Of a DNA stretch of 64,000 nt, positions 33,243 to 43,814 are shown one piece after another; the stretch's first letter is position 1, and the number at the start of each line of letters is the position of its first letter. Source of the stretch: Piromyces finnis (lineage: Eukaryota > Neocallimastigomycota > Neocallimastigomycetes > Neocallimastigales > Neocallimastigaceae); NCBI GenBank assembly GCA_002104945.1, contig MCFH01000032.1, forward strand, positions 541,915 through 605,914, in the 5' to 3' direction. Below the pieces are notes generated by a model, which was not told where the DNA came from, made no database searches, and worked only from the letters and a program-made list of their open reading frames with translations. A program made the translations under genes and the position numbers.

Positions 33243-33512
33243 TGTGAACATTTATGGACACATAATTTTATTTATCTATATCATATATTTAATACACACG
33301 TGACTATTTTATAAAAACATAAACATGTATTAAAAGTGTTGTAAACGTAATGTCTACGTGTTGTAGAGAAAGTTATTTTTTATTTATTTTATTTTATTTT
33401 TTATGGTCACATGACCTTACATCTCATTATATAACTGTAATATTTACAATGTAACTTTTTCTCTTTGTTAACCTTATTAATAAAATTATTTATTAATTAA
33501 ATTTATTTCACA
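33243..33512 (+). repeat. 5' LTR of Copia1
   Basis: 270 bp, TGTGAACATTTATGG to TTTATTTCACA. It holds a palindrome-like GGTCACATGACC (about 33406-33417) and an AATAAA signal near 33479. Confidence 0.95.
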
Positions 33513-33526
33513 GATTAAGAGTCTCA
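33513..33526 (+). other. Primer binding site matching the tRNA-Lys(CUU) anticodon arm
   Basis: GATTAAGAGTCTCA directly follows the LTR. Its complement TGAGACTCTTAATC equals positions 27-40 of the conserved eukaryotic tRNA-Lys(CUU): anticodon stem, loop CTCTTAA and the next two bases. Priming would use a tRNA cut just after the anticodon, as Drosophila copia does with initiator tRNA-Met. The same 14 bases flank the LTR of a different copia family (52874-52887). Confidence 0.8.
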
Positions 33527-33596
33527 AACTCTAATCAATAATAAAAATTTCTTAAGAAAAATTTAAAATAAAATTTTGTGTATTAAAAATTTTAAT

Positions 33597-36500
33597 ATGT
33601 CCCAACAATTCATTTTAGCCAATGACCAACGTCTTCATGGAAAGTCCAACTTTGATACTTGGAGTCTTTTAATCAAGGCAGCCGCCACTAGACAGGGTCT
33701 AACTAGCTACCTTGAACAAGACATAGTTGGAACCATTAAAGACAACAACTTTGAGATAAACCTTAATCTCAAAGATGAATATAATATGGCTATTATGAGA
33801 ATTATTGCTGAAGCCGCGGACTACCGTCCTAACAGCAATCTTGCGTCTGTTTATAAAACCCTCATTAAGACTACGGGGGAGGACGCCAATACAAGCAGCA
33901 ACATTAATAACAATGTTGTAGCCGCCAATAAATTGGCAAACTTGTCAATTTATAAGGCCGAGATTATATCAGCGGCTGAAAAGCTAAATGCTGATACTTA
34001 CCTTATGATCATTCAAAATGTGGATGAGAAGATCCTCAGAGAGATTGGTCATAGTTCCAATAGTTACCAAGTATTCAAAAAGTTGAATACAAAATACGGT
34101 AACGCCAATGCAGACATTGAATACTGGCTAAAGAAGTTAAGAAAATTACATACAGAAGATGTAAGCAAAGTCAGTAAAACAATCGATAAAATCAAGGAAA
34201 TCTTCCTTGAGATGTCTGAATTAAAAATGTCCTTAAGTGAAAGGGAAAAACTAAAATATATGTACAATTCCCTTCCAAGAAGTGTCAAGAACCAAGTAAG
34301 TGTAACCTTAGATGAAACTTATGATCAGCTCTATGAGAAGGTCAAAAGTTATATCAACGCCAAATCCTACTTCGAAGATTGGACCAACAACGACCAAGAT
34401 GAAGATGACGAAGTTGATGATCCAATGGATGTTGATTTTGTTAGTAGAGAAAACAAATCAACAAAGAATAAAAGCTACGGTAATAGAAGAAATATAAACA
34501 GAAGCCACCGTACCTACTGCCATATCTGTTGTGAACATGGACACTCTACCGAAATGTGTGAATACAACCAAAAGGCCAAAATGGAAAGGGACCAAAGAAA
34601 AAACAACAACAGGGCCTTTAACCAAAGTAAACAAAAGAGAAATTCACAACAAGGGAGGCAAGTTCACAAGAAAAAACAACAAAAGAAATTCGAACAAGAA
34701 GTAGATTTCGTCGAAGACTATGACGATAATGAAAATTATGGAATTAACGTAGAATTCGAAGATATCAGACCTCTGACAGAAAGAAATATCTACCTAATTG
34801 AAAAGGATGAAGTTACAGAGGAAGACACTCCTAACACAAAGGATATAGATTATGTGTATGGAGAAAATAAATACGACGAATGGTTCTATGATACTGGTGC
34901 CGCCGAACATATCGTTAATAATAAGGACATTCTAGAGAACTTCACAGAAGAGCACATTCAACTTAGATGTGCAAATGGAACTACATGTGAATTTAGTGGT
35001 TATGGTTCATATGAGTTTAAGGTAAAAGACAAAACTTACAAGTTAGAAAAAGTTTTGTACTCAGACAAAGTTAGCAAGAATTTAATTAGTGGTGTAGGAC
35101 TTGCTAAAGTTGGTTTAAGAAGCATTATAGATATTACTGATGATGGAAAAGTCAGGCTTATTTTCAAGGACTCTGAAAATAAAAATATAATGCAAACGTA
35201 TTCAAATGAATTAAACCAATTTAAAATTAAGCTCATAAACATTGATAAAAAGATAAATGAACCATTTATTGCAAATTTTGAAGATGATTTAGGTATATGG
35301 CATAAGAGATTAGGCCATTTCTACCAGAAGGATCTGAAGAAATACCTAAAACAACATAAAATTAAAGTAACTCCTTGCCTAGACTGTAAAATATCTAAAA
35401 TGAAGAAGTCTCCACATAACAAAACTGTACCCAAAGCCGGAAGAGTTCTAGAGACTATTCACTCCGATATTTCAGGCCCGTTTAATTCATCCGTCAATAA
35501 TAAGAAGTATTTTATGACTATGCTGGATGAATACTCAAGAAAACTCTGGATTTATACTCTCAAGTCAAGGTCTGAGGCACCGGACATTATTATTGAATTC
35601 CTAAAGAATGCCAATAATACTTTTGACAAATATAAAGTCAAAACATTCAAGACAGATGGTGCAAAAGAGTATAATAGTAGTAAAGTTATAAAATATTGTA
35701 AGGAAAACGGTATATCTAAGATAAATTCACCTCCTTACATACATGAATTAAATGGTAAAGCAGAAAGAATAAACCAAACAATTCAAAATTCTGCTAAAAC
35801 GCTTTTATATTGGGCTAAATTATCTGAAGACTTTTGGAGTTTTGCTGTTAAATATTCTTGTTATATTTACAACAAAATACCACACCAAGGAAACGATAAC
35901 TTAATTCCTGATGAAGTGTTTACGAACGAGGAAGCCGATCTAAAATACCTAAAGGTATTTGGATGCATATGCTACTTTAAGGACTATTCTCTTAAAAAGT
36001 CAAAATTCGCGCCTAACTCGAAGGAAGGAATATTTCTTGGGTTCAGTGAAGCACATCACTCATATATCGTCATGGAGATATGTGGTGATAAACTTAAAAT
36101 CCACTATTCTAGGGAAATAGAATGCTGTGAAGATAAGCCGGCACATTATAATTATAAAAATAAAAATATAAACGATCCGTATTTCTCTTTCAATGATTCA
36201 TATAATATCAATAATTACGACAGAAAGGACCCCTCAGAATCATCAAAGAACAACAACAATACGGATACAAATTCAATCATAAATAAAGAAAATAATAACA
36301 CAGAAAGGACTACTTCCAAGAAAATGGTGAATATCCACTCCAATAATAATGATGAAGAAGAAATAGAAAAAGAAGAAATAGAAAAAGAAGAAGTAGAAGA
36401 AGAAATGGTTGAAGAAGGTAATAACAACAATATGGACGAGGACCCAGCTTATGAAAATACCAAATATAAAGACGAAGAGATAACTACCAAAGAAAAAGAA

Positions 36501-38876
36501 GAAACTAATATAAGGACTAATATTAATTCCAAAATTGAAGAAAATTCAAAAAACAATTTAAACAGTAATTTAAAAAGCGACACTCAAACCAATAACAAAA
36601 ATAATAATTCAAATTCGAAATTTAATAAAAATAAATTTACAAATGACATTTTAAAAGTTTTAGAAGAAATTGCAAATGACAATTGCAATTTCGAAAAGAA
36701 AAATTACAAAATTTCTAATAATATTGACGAAAATAATAAATACCAATATCCTGTAACTCCTGGTCCTGATTACGTTTGTTATGGTAATACTCTTGCCGAC
36801 AAAAACAAAAATGAAATCATTAAAAATCCTGAATATTATAAAAATTCTCCTACTGAATATTCTACCACCGAAAATATTTCCTATACCAAAAATACTGGTG
36901 AAAATACTACTGAATATCCTAATACTGATCATAGTGAAAAAAATTTTATTAATAAAAATTTTTCAAAAATTCAAATTAAAAATGAAGACATTCTATTGGA
37001 TGATAAACCAAATAATCCACGTCATAATTCTAGCAAAAATTCTAACGTTACACAGGATAATTCTATCTACTCTGATAATATTCACATTAATGATACTAAA
37101 AATTTAAATTCAAAAATTTCTGATTCTCCTGATATGACACGTGATTCCCATTCTTATATTTCAGATGACAATAAATCTATGGATGATCCTGATCCAAACT
37201 TGGAAGATGAAAATGATATCATGGATGATATCATGGCCGATAAATCTGATGATTCCTACCATCCTGAAAGAAAAAGGCCTTGCAGTCCTACCTCTCTGAA
37301 TAATTTCAGTACTCCTAAGAAGCACAAAAACAAATTTATAGCTACCGTTTTTACTGATGCTCCCACTACGTACAAAGAAGCTATGTCTTGTACGAATTCT
37401 AAATATTGGAAAGCAGCCATTCAAGATGAATTAAATAATTTATATTCTAACAAAATTATGTCCCTGGTTAAAAATATCCCAAAAAACAAGAATATTATAT
37501 CTACCAAATGGGTTTTTGCTGTTAAAAGGGACAGCAATAATAATATTGTACGTTTTAAAGCTAGACTTGTCGCTAGAGGTTTCCGTCAAAAACAAGGTAT
37601 TGATTTTGACTTAACCTATTCCCCTACATTAAATATTGACAGTCTAAAATTTATTATTGCTATTGCTGCAAAATTTAAGTGGGATATATATCAGCTTGAT
37701 ATAAAAGCTGCCTACCTCAATGCTCCATTGGATACAGATATTTATACCACAATTCCGCTTGGAGATAGCAACTTTGGGGGAGGATACTGGAAGCTGAATA
37801 AAGCTCTCTATGGTTTAAAACAATCAGGAAGACAATGGAATAAAACAATAGATAAATTCCTGAAAAATAATAACTTTAAACCATTAAAATCCGAACCATG
37901 TATTTATACGTTAAAAGAAAATAAATACGTAAAATGTATAATTGGTCTATATGTAGACGACATGGTTATAATTGGAAAAACAAATACAATAGAGAGAGTA
38001 ATAAGCAAAATTAAAAGTAGATTTAAAATATCAAATAGCGGCCCTATTAGTTACATTCTAGGAATAAAGATTGAAAAGAAAGGATCCAAATACATTATTT
38101 CCCAAGAGAATTACATTAATAATGTATTACAAAGATTTCATATGGAAAACGTACGTAGAAGAAATACGCCATGTACAACAACCGACAAGAACACCTCAAA
38201 TAATAACCAATTTGATAAAACAAAATATAAAAGTGCAATAGGTGCATTAATATATCTGTCAAAATGTACAAGACCGGATATAGCGTTTGCAGTAAACAAA
38301 GCTGCAAGAAAATCTGAAAATCCAACAGTATCTGACTGGAATACAATTGTAAATATTTTCAGATACATATCTACTACCAAACATTACAAAATCGAATACA
38401 GTGGAGAAGGAAAAATACAAGGATACACTGATTCGGACTACGGAGGCGCAGAAGACTTTAAATCTACCTCTGGAGGGATAATCCTAATGGGAAATAGCCC
38501 AATATGCTGGTTATCCAAGAAACAAACTTGTGTGGCAACATCTACCGCTGAGGCTGAGTACATTAGTACGTCCATGAATACGAAGAAAATCTTATGGATC
38601 AAAAACATGGTGGACGAAATTTTTAATTACAACAAAAATATAACTTTATTCACCGACAACAAAGCAAGCAAGAAAATAATAGAAAACGGTGAAATAAACA
38701 CAAAGTTAAAACACATAAATATACACTACCACTTCATTATTGACAACATAGAAAAGAACAATATAAAAATCGAATATGTAAATACTAAAGAAATGTTAGC
38801 TGACCCTCTAACTAAAGATCTACCTGGTCCAAGAATGTTTGATTATACAAATAAGATATTCTTAAAGAAAATCTAA
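33597..38876 (+). CDS. gag-pol: Gag-Pol polyprotein of Copia1 (Gag-PR-IN-RT-RNase H)
   Basis: Start chosen at the first ATG (33597, MSQQFIL), giving 1759 residues. Order is copia-type, integrase before RT. Gag (GKSNFDTW to SYFEDW) carries a zinc knuckle CHICCEHGHSTEMC (about 34519-34560). Protease YDTGAAEHIV lies near 34887. Integrase has HKRLGH and CLDCK with core HSDISGP, KTDGAKEY and GKAERIN. A low-complexity, Asn/Glu/Ser-rich linker of about 350 residues (36200-37300) precedes RT (KARLVARGF, YVDD at 37948-37959). RNase H has YTDSDYGG, TAEAEY and a terminal LADPLTKDL. The frame is unbroken, so the copy is potentially autonomous. Confidence 0.96.
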   Translation: MSQQFILANDQRLHGKSNFDTWSLLIKAAATRQGLTSYLEQDIVGTIKDNNFEINLNLKDEYNMAIMRIIAEAADYRPNSNLASVYKTLIKTTGEDANTSSNINNNVVAANKLANLSIYKAEIISAAEKLNADTYLMIIQNVDEKILREIGHSSNSYQVFKKLNTKYGNANADIEYWLKKLRKLHTEDVSKVSKTIDKIKEIFLEMSELKMSLSEREKLKYMYNSLPRSVKNQVSVTLDETYDQLYEKVKSYINAKSYFEDWTNNDQDEDDEVDDPMDVDFVSRENKSTKNKSYGNRRNINRSHRTYCHICCEHGHSTEMCEYNQKAKMERDQRKNNNRAFNQSKQKRNSQQGRQVHKKKQQKKFEQEVDFVEDYDDNENYGINVEFEDIRPLTERNIYLIEKDEVTEEDTPNTKDIDYVYGENKYDEWFYDTGAAEHIVNNKDILENFTEEHIQLRCANGTTCEFSGYGSYEFKVKDKTYKLEKVLYSDKVSKNLISGVGLAKVGLRSIIDITDDGKVRLIFKDSENKNIMQTYSNELNQFKIKLINIDKKINEPFIANFEDDLGIWHKRLGHFYQKDLKKYLKQHKIKVTPCLDCKISKMKKSPHNKTVPKAGRVLETIHSDISGPFNSSVNNKKYFMTMLDEYSRKLWIYTLKSRSEAPDIIIEFLKNANNTFDKYKVKTFKTDGAKEYNSSKVIKYCKENGISKINSPPYIHELNGKAERINQTIQNSAKTLLYWAKLSEDFWSFAVKYSCYIYNKIPHQGNDNLIPDEVFTNEEADLKYLKVFGCICYFKDYSLKKSKFAPNSKEGIFLGFSEAHHSYIVMEICGDKLKIHYSREIECCEDKPAHYNYKNKNINDPYFSFNDSYNINNYDRKDPSESSKNNNNTDTNSIINKENNNTERTTSKKMVNIHSNNNDEEEIEKEEIEKEEVEEEMVEEGNNNNMDEDPAYENTKYKDEEITTKEKEETNIRTNINSKIEENSKNNLNSNLKSDTQTNNKNNNSNSKFNKNKFTNDILKVLEEIANDNCNFEKKNYKISNNIDENNKYQYPVTPGPDYVCYGNTLADKNKNEIIKNPEYYKNSPTEYSTTENISYTKNTGENTTEYPNTDHSEKNFINKNFSKIQIKNEDILLDDKPNNPRHNSSKNSNVTQDNSIYSDNIHINDTKNLNSKISDSPDMTRDSHSYISDDNKSMDDPDPNLEDENDIMDDIMADKSDDSYHPERKRPCSPTSLNNFSTPKKHKNKFIATVFTDAPTTYKEAMSCTNSKYWKAAIQDELNNLYSNKIMSLVKNIPKNKNIISTKWVFAVKRDSNNNIVRFKARLVARGFRQKQGIDFDLTYSPTLNIDSLKFIIAIAAKFKWDIYQLDIKAAYLNAPLDTDIYTTIPLGDSNFGGGYWKLNKALYGLKQSGRQWNKTIDKFLKNNNFKPLKSEPCIYTLKENKYVKCIIGLYVDDMVIIGKTNTIERVISKIKSRFKISNSGPISYILGIKIEKKGSKYIISQENYINNVLQRFHMENVRRRNTPCTTTDKNTSNNNQFDKTKYKSAIGALIYLSKCTRPDIAFAVNKAARKSENPTVSDWNTIVNIFRYISTTKHYKIEYSGEGKIQGYTDSDYGGAEDFKSTSGGIILMGNSPICWLSKKQTCVATSTAEAEYISTSMNTKKILWIKNMVDEIFNYNKNITLFTDNKASKKIIENGEINTKLKHINIHYHFIIDNIEKNNIKIEYVNTKEMLADPLTKDLPGPRMFDYTNKIFLKKI

Positions 38877-38879
38877 TTT

Positions 38880-38888
38880 GAGGGGGAG
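38880..38888 (+). other. Polypurine tract of Copia1
   Basis: GAGGGGGAG lies between the Gag-Pol stop and the 3' LTR and touches the LTR. Confidence 0.9.
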
Positions 38889-39731
38889 TGTGAACATTTA
38901 TGGACACATAATTTTATTTATCTATATCATATATTTATTACACACGTGACTATTTTATAAAAACATAAACATGTATTAAAAGTGTTGTAAACGTAATGTC
39001 TACGTGTTGTAGAGAAAGTTATTTTTTATTTATTTTATTTTATTTTTGATATGAAATTAATATGTCTAGCTACATATTAGCCAATATTTAAAATAATTTT
39101 TATTATTTAAAATATTCAATTTCATCTTTAGAAATTTATATATAATATTTCATAATAATAATATAATAATTGATATATATTATAATACATTATTTATATA
39201 TTAGTTATAGAATTCATGTACATATTTCATTATATTCTTAAATATTAATATTATATATTAGTATTAATTTTATTGTAATACTTATTTGTATTACATTACC
39301 TTTCCTTATATAGTAATATTTCATATAAAATGTAAAATATATAATATTATATCCTATTTAATTATTATTCATATATTATGAATACATTACATTATATAAT
39401 TGATATTCAATTATAGGAATTTTATAATATAAAAATATTCATGTAAAAATAATTAATAATTAGAAAGGGAAGAGCTTTAATAATTAATAAGAAAATATTA
39501 TAAGTGAAATTATTAATAAGAGAGAAGTTAATAGTAATAAAATATTTTTCACCTAATATAATAAATTATAAATAAACTAATATTAAATTACTACAACATA
39601 AAAGAAACTTATATCATTTTTATGGTCACATGACCTTACATCTCATTATATAACTGTAATATTTACAATGTAACTTTTTCTCTTTGTTAACCTTATTAAT
39701 AAAATTATTTATTAATTAAATTTATTTCACA
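38889..39731 (+). repeat. 3' LTR of Copia1, interrupted
   Basis: The first 159 bases (38889-39047) and last 110 (39622-39731) match the 5' LTR. A 569-bp insert (39048-39616) divides it. Such an insert would alter the LTR pair of this copy. Confidence 0.93.
39048..39616. repeat. Solo-LTR-like insert in the 3' LTR of Copia1
   Basis: 569 bp with ends GATATGAAATT and ACTTATATCA and flanking TTTTT on both sides (39043-39047, 39617-39621). The GATA...TATCA ends resemble H, D and E LTRs. No coding frame. It arrived after Copia1. Confidence 0.7.
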
Positions 39732-39736
39732 ATTAT

Positions 39737-40685
39737 GAATTAATAATATGAATATTAATTATGACTTAATTTTTAACTTTTTTATTTAATATTATTTTCT
39801 TTATTTTCTAATCCTTGACATTCATTTACCTAACCCTTATACTAATTATCAAAGGTATTTTATTATATTTATATTATATTAACCAATAATTAGATCTTGT
39901 TTTAATTTATTATTAATAATATATTAAATAAATAAATAGATTTTAATATATGGATGATATATAGTTTAATTTTTGTACAACAGAAAAAATAAACTTTATT
40001 AAATATTATTCTGATTTTGTTGAAATTGAAATTTAATTAATTATTTAAATATCCATTTATACATTTAAATTTACTAATATATTTATTTATATTATATGAT
40101 ATTCATCCATTGACATAATTAAAAAAAATTAAGGAAACGAAGAAAAGCCTTTATTTTATTATTGTAAAGCTTTCACTTTTTGCTCTCTTTTATATTTTAT
40201 ATTTTATATTTTATTTTATAAAAGTTTTTTTAATTTTAATTTTGTAAAAGTCTTTTTTATTTTCTTAACATTTTTTTTTATTACAAGAATGTCTTTTTTT
40301 TTTTTTTTAGGTCACAAAAAAAAAATTATTTTTAATTAATTTAAATTTTAATATAAAAATAATCAAAAAAAAAAAACTTTACCTTTAAATAATATTAAAA
40401 AAGAAAAAAACAAAACAAAACAAAAATAAAAGAAAAGGAAACAAAAGGAAAAAGAGAAGATAATAATAATAACAATAATAAATAATAATAATAATAATAA
40501 TAAAAGAAATTAAATTAAATATTTTCATTAAAATATTAAAAAAAAAAAAAAAATCGATATTTTCATCGAAAAATGAGAAATTTATATTTAAAAAAAAATA
40601 ATAATAATAAAAAAATAATTAATAATACTAACAACAACAACAACAACAATATTTAATAAACATAAACATAAACATAAACATAAAC

Positions 40686-40747
<62 letters not shown>

Positions 40748-40815
40748 TGTTGAAGACAATATAAATATATAACAATCAATAAAACTTTTAGCAAATAAAT
40801 TTATTTCAATTAAAG
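39737..40815. other. AT-rich intergenic stretch
   Basis: Only homopolymer A/T runs, a (CATAAA)n-like run near 40661-40688 and an (AAT)n array at about 40689-40747. No gene or recognisable element seen. The 3' part probably carries the promoter of the gene starting at 40816. Confidence 0.6.
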
Positions 40816-41581
40816 ATGGAAAAAAGTGAAATTATAAATAAAAAATCAATTGTTTTCAACACCATTATTATGATGGTAAGACAAAAAATAACAATACGTT
40901 AAATAATATTAATTAATAATAAAATTATATTATAAAAATACTATTTATATTAATATGGGAATTAACTATTAATACATTTTTAAATTATATTTTGAATTAT
41001 AGTTGACAATATGGTTTCAAGCTATTGCAAAATTATTTATATTTCCTAATAATATTGAATTTATGATATTTAGATTTATATCATTATATTTAATAGTAGT
41101 AATATCTGTTTATTTATATAGTATTTGTAAAGTAAGTAGTAATACATTATAATAATAAAATATTTTAAATGAAAAAAAAAAAAAACATTAATTATATTTT
41201 ATTAAATTAATTAATTAATGACATATAATAATATTTTGTTATAGGAAATATTTTTTATATTAGAAACTTTTAAGAGCTTTTATCGGATTCAAATAATATA
41301 TTTAGGAATTTACTTGATATTATTTTGCATATTATTCCATGGAACTGATAATCTCACCAATTTCGTTATTAATGTGGATAAAAAGTGTTTAAATATGTTT
41401 GAAGATATGTCTCAAGAAGATGCCGGTAAAAAAGCTAATATCATTCTTTATATAATTGAAGTATTTCAAATACTCTATTTGATTTATTCAGTAAGTATTG
41501 TTTTTTAATTATATAATATATATAAAATAAAATAAAATAGTTTAAAAATTTAAATGTTAATAATAATAATAATATATTATG

Positions 41582-41612
<31 letters not shown>

Positions 41613-41933
41613 TATATTATCTTTTATTATTTTTTTTTATAATTTTAAAAGATTTATTACTATATTGGTATTCAAGGATTCATTAAATACGTAAAAAATA
41701 ATGAAATGAAACAACTTGAAGAAGCTAGATCAAGAGAAGAAAGTGCATTTGCTGCTCGTCTTGAAGAGGATGAAAATCTTACAGTTATTAATACAGATGT
41801 TAATATTCAAAGAATGACTGGTTTAGATGATGCTACTGTTATTAATGATGGTGATAGTATAAAAGTAGAAATTGAAGATATTGAACAGGAAAATGTACAA
41901 TCAGAAAATATTGAAATTTCTAGAATGGAATAA
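40816..41933 (+). CDS. Small multi-pass membrane protein, four exons (paralogue 1)
   Basis: Exons 40816-40875, 41003-41131, 41245-41490 and 41652-41933 join in phase 0 to give 238 residues. Three introns start GTAAG(A/T); two end TATAG and the last AAAAG. I do not recognise the family. About four hydrophobic segments are visible: FNTIIMMLTIWF, FISLYLIVVISVYL, IIYLGIYLILFCILF, and ANIILYIIEVFQILYLIYS running on into YYYIGIQGF. The last 75 residues are acidic with a repeated motif, ENLTVIN and DATVIND. A tandem paralogue lies at 43815-44772 with matching intron sites. A membrane role is inferred from hydrophobicity; function is unknown. Confidence 0.75.
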
Positions 41934-43814
41934 TAAGAAAAATTAATTTCTATAATATACATTGCACAATACAAATTCAAAAAATTAGTAAATATAATGT
42001 TAATTGTTATAAAAAAAATAAAATTATAAAAAAGCAAAACAAAATAATGATAAAAAGGAAAAACAACAACAGTGTTATATAAAAATATCAAATCAAAACA
42101 AGTAACAAAATAAATATAAAAAAATTATTAAAAAAATAAACAATAATTTAAAGTTTTTCATAAAAAAAAAAAAAAAAAAACTCAATAATAAAACATAATT
42201 ATTTCTAAAATAAAGTAACAATGAAATAATTAATTAAAGATAACTAACAACAATTAAAAATAATTATTTTTTTTTTATTAAAAGAAACTAATTATTTATA
42301 TATTGTATAAAATTTTATTTTATAAATGATATGAAAGTATCATAGCATTTTTATAAAAATAAAATAATTAATTTCTTTTATTTATAGTTTTATTAAATCT
42401 ATAAATAAACTCTAGCATGAGCAATTGATAATCAATAATCACACATACACACATATATAAAGGATACTCAATAATCTATAATTCAAAAGAAAAGTTAATA
42501 TAATATTATACAACAATATGTATTATCTTTTATTAAACTTTATACTTCATTTTTTTTTTTGTAAATATAATCTCAATATAAATTAGAATTTTAAGAGAAT
42601 AAAATGTATAACTTTATTAAAATAATAATAAAAAAATGCTTTATAAATTTTGTTATATATATAAATATTTACCTTTTTTTTTTTTTTTTTTTTTTCTTTA
42701 CAATTTTGGAAATTAAACAAAAACAAAACAAACAAAAAATAAAAGACAAATTATTAATGCTTAAAATAAAGTAAAAATAATTTTTATAAATTTTATATTC
42801 TTCTGTAATGCAATGCATTTAAAATATAAAAAGTTTGATATATTAATAGGAATAAATGAAATTAATTAATTAAATAAATAAATAAATAAATAAATAAGTA
42901 AATAAATAAATAAATAAATAAATAAAAATAAAAAAAACTTTTATCTTTTTTGTATGAAAAATTAAAATTTAAAGTATGCCTGTTTGTTATATGAGAGTAA
43001 TATTTCTGTTTTAATATTATATTTTTATATTTTTATTTAAAACATATTTAAAAATTATATAATCATTCCATACTAAAAATATAATTATTTTTTATTTTTT
43101 ATATTCATTTATTAAGAAAAAAATATTAAAAGGTCAATTATACAATGGAATTTCTCTTTCTTTTTTCTTTTATTTATTCTTCTTTATTTTTATTCTTTAT
43201 TTTTTTTTTTTTTTTAGAAAAGATCCAAAAAAAAAAAAGCTACAACAAAAAATTCTTTGTTTTGATTTATTTATTTATTTATTATTTTTTTGTGTAACAA
43301 ATAATCTAAAAAGTTTTTTTTTATATATAAAAACTTGAACTTAAAAAAAAGTAAAATAATAAACATAATAAACATAATAATAATTAGAGTAATAATAATA
43401 ATAATAAAAATAAAAAAATAGAGTTTTAAATGATAATAGAAAACAAAAACAGAAAAAACTATTAAATATAGATTGTATATTAGCACTTTATTTTTTAATT
43501 AATGAAAACTTAAATTTAAATGAATCCTAAATCACTTTTTTAAAAAGAAAAATAAAATAAAATTCTTTTTTTTCTTTTTCTTTTTTTTTTTAAATAAATA
43601 TAATATGAAGAAATTATTATTCTTTTTCAAATTATCAGAAAAGAATTTGTCTAAAAGTACCTTTATACTACTGGTAAATATAAATAGGATATTATTAAAA
43701 AAAATGAAAACTTATTGAAATTTAAATCGGAAAATTGAATTTCTAATGAATAATTATTATATTTATATCCAATAAATAATATATTAAAAGGTGACAGTAG
43801 TTTTTCAATATTTT
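41934..43814. other. AT-rich intergenic stretch between the two paralogues
   Basis: Holds long T and A runs (for example 42672-42695, 42161-42180), an AAAT-type repeat (42871-42926) and short (CA)n near 42440-42456. No gene or transposon was recognised. A possible upstream exon of paralogue 2 (ATG at 43605, donor at 43674) does not join in frame to the exon at 43815. Confidence 0.55.

Larger units (their letters stand above)
33243..39731 (+). mobile_element. Complete Ty1/copia element (Copia1)
   Basis: Two LTRs (33243-33512 and 38889-39731, the second enlarged by an insert), a primer site, one intact fused reading frame and a polypurine tract. Target duplication ATTAT lies at 33238-33242 and 39732-39736. 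The LTRs differ at about one base plus T-run length (ATTTAATAC against ATTTATTAC), so insertion is fairly recent though older than elements B, C and G. Confidence 0.96.

Noticed and set aside
33406-33417. GGTCACATGACC palindrome as a transcription-factor site
   Set aside because: It occurs in both Copia1 LTRs and could be an E-box-like element, but nothing else supports a specific factor.
40588-40794. Leucine-rich open frame on the minus strand
   Set aside because: Produced by AAT and CATAAA repeats upstream of the membrane-protein gene.
43605-43673. Upstream exon for membrane-protein paralogue 2
   Set aside because: The donor is plausible, but joining to any acceptor before 43815 gives a stop or a frame clash.
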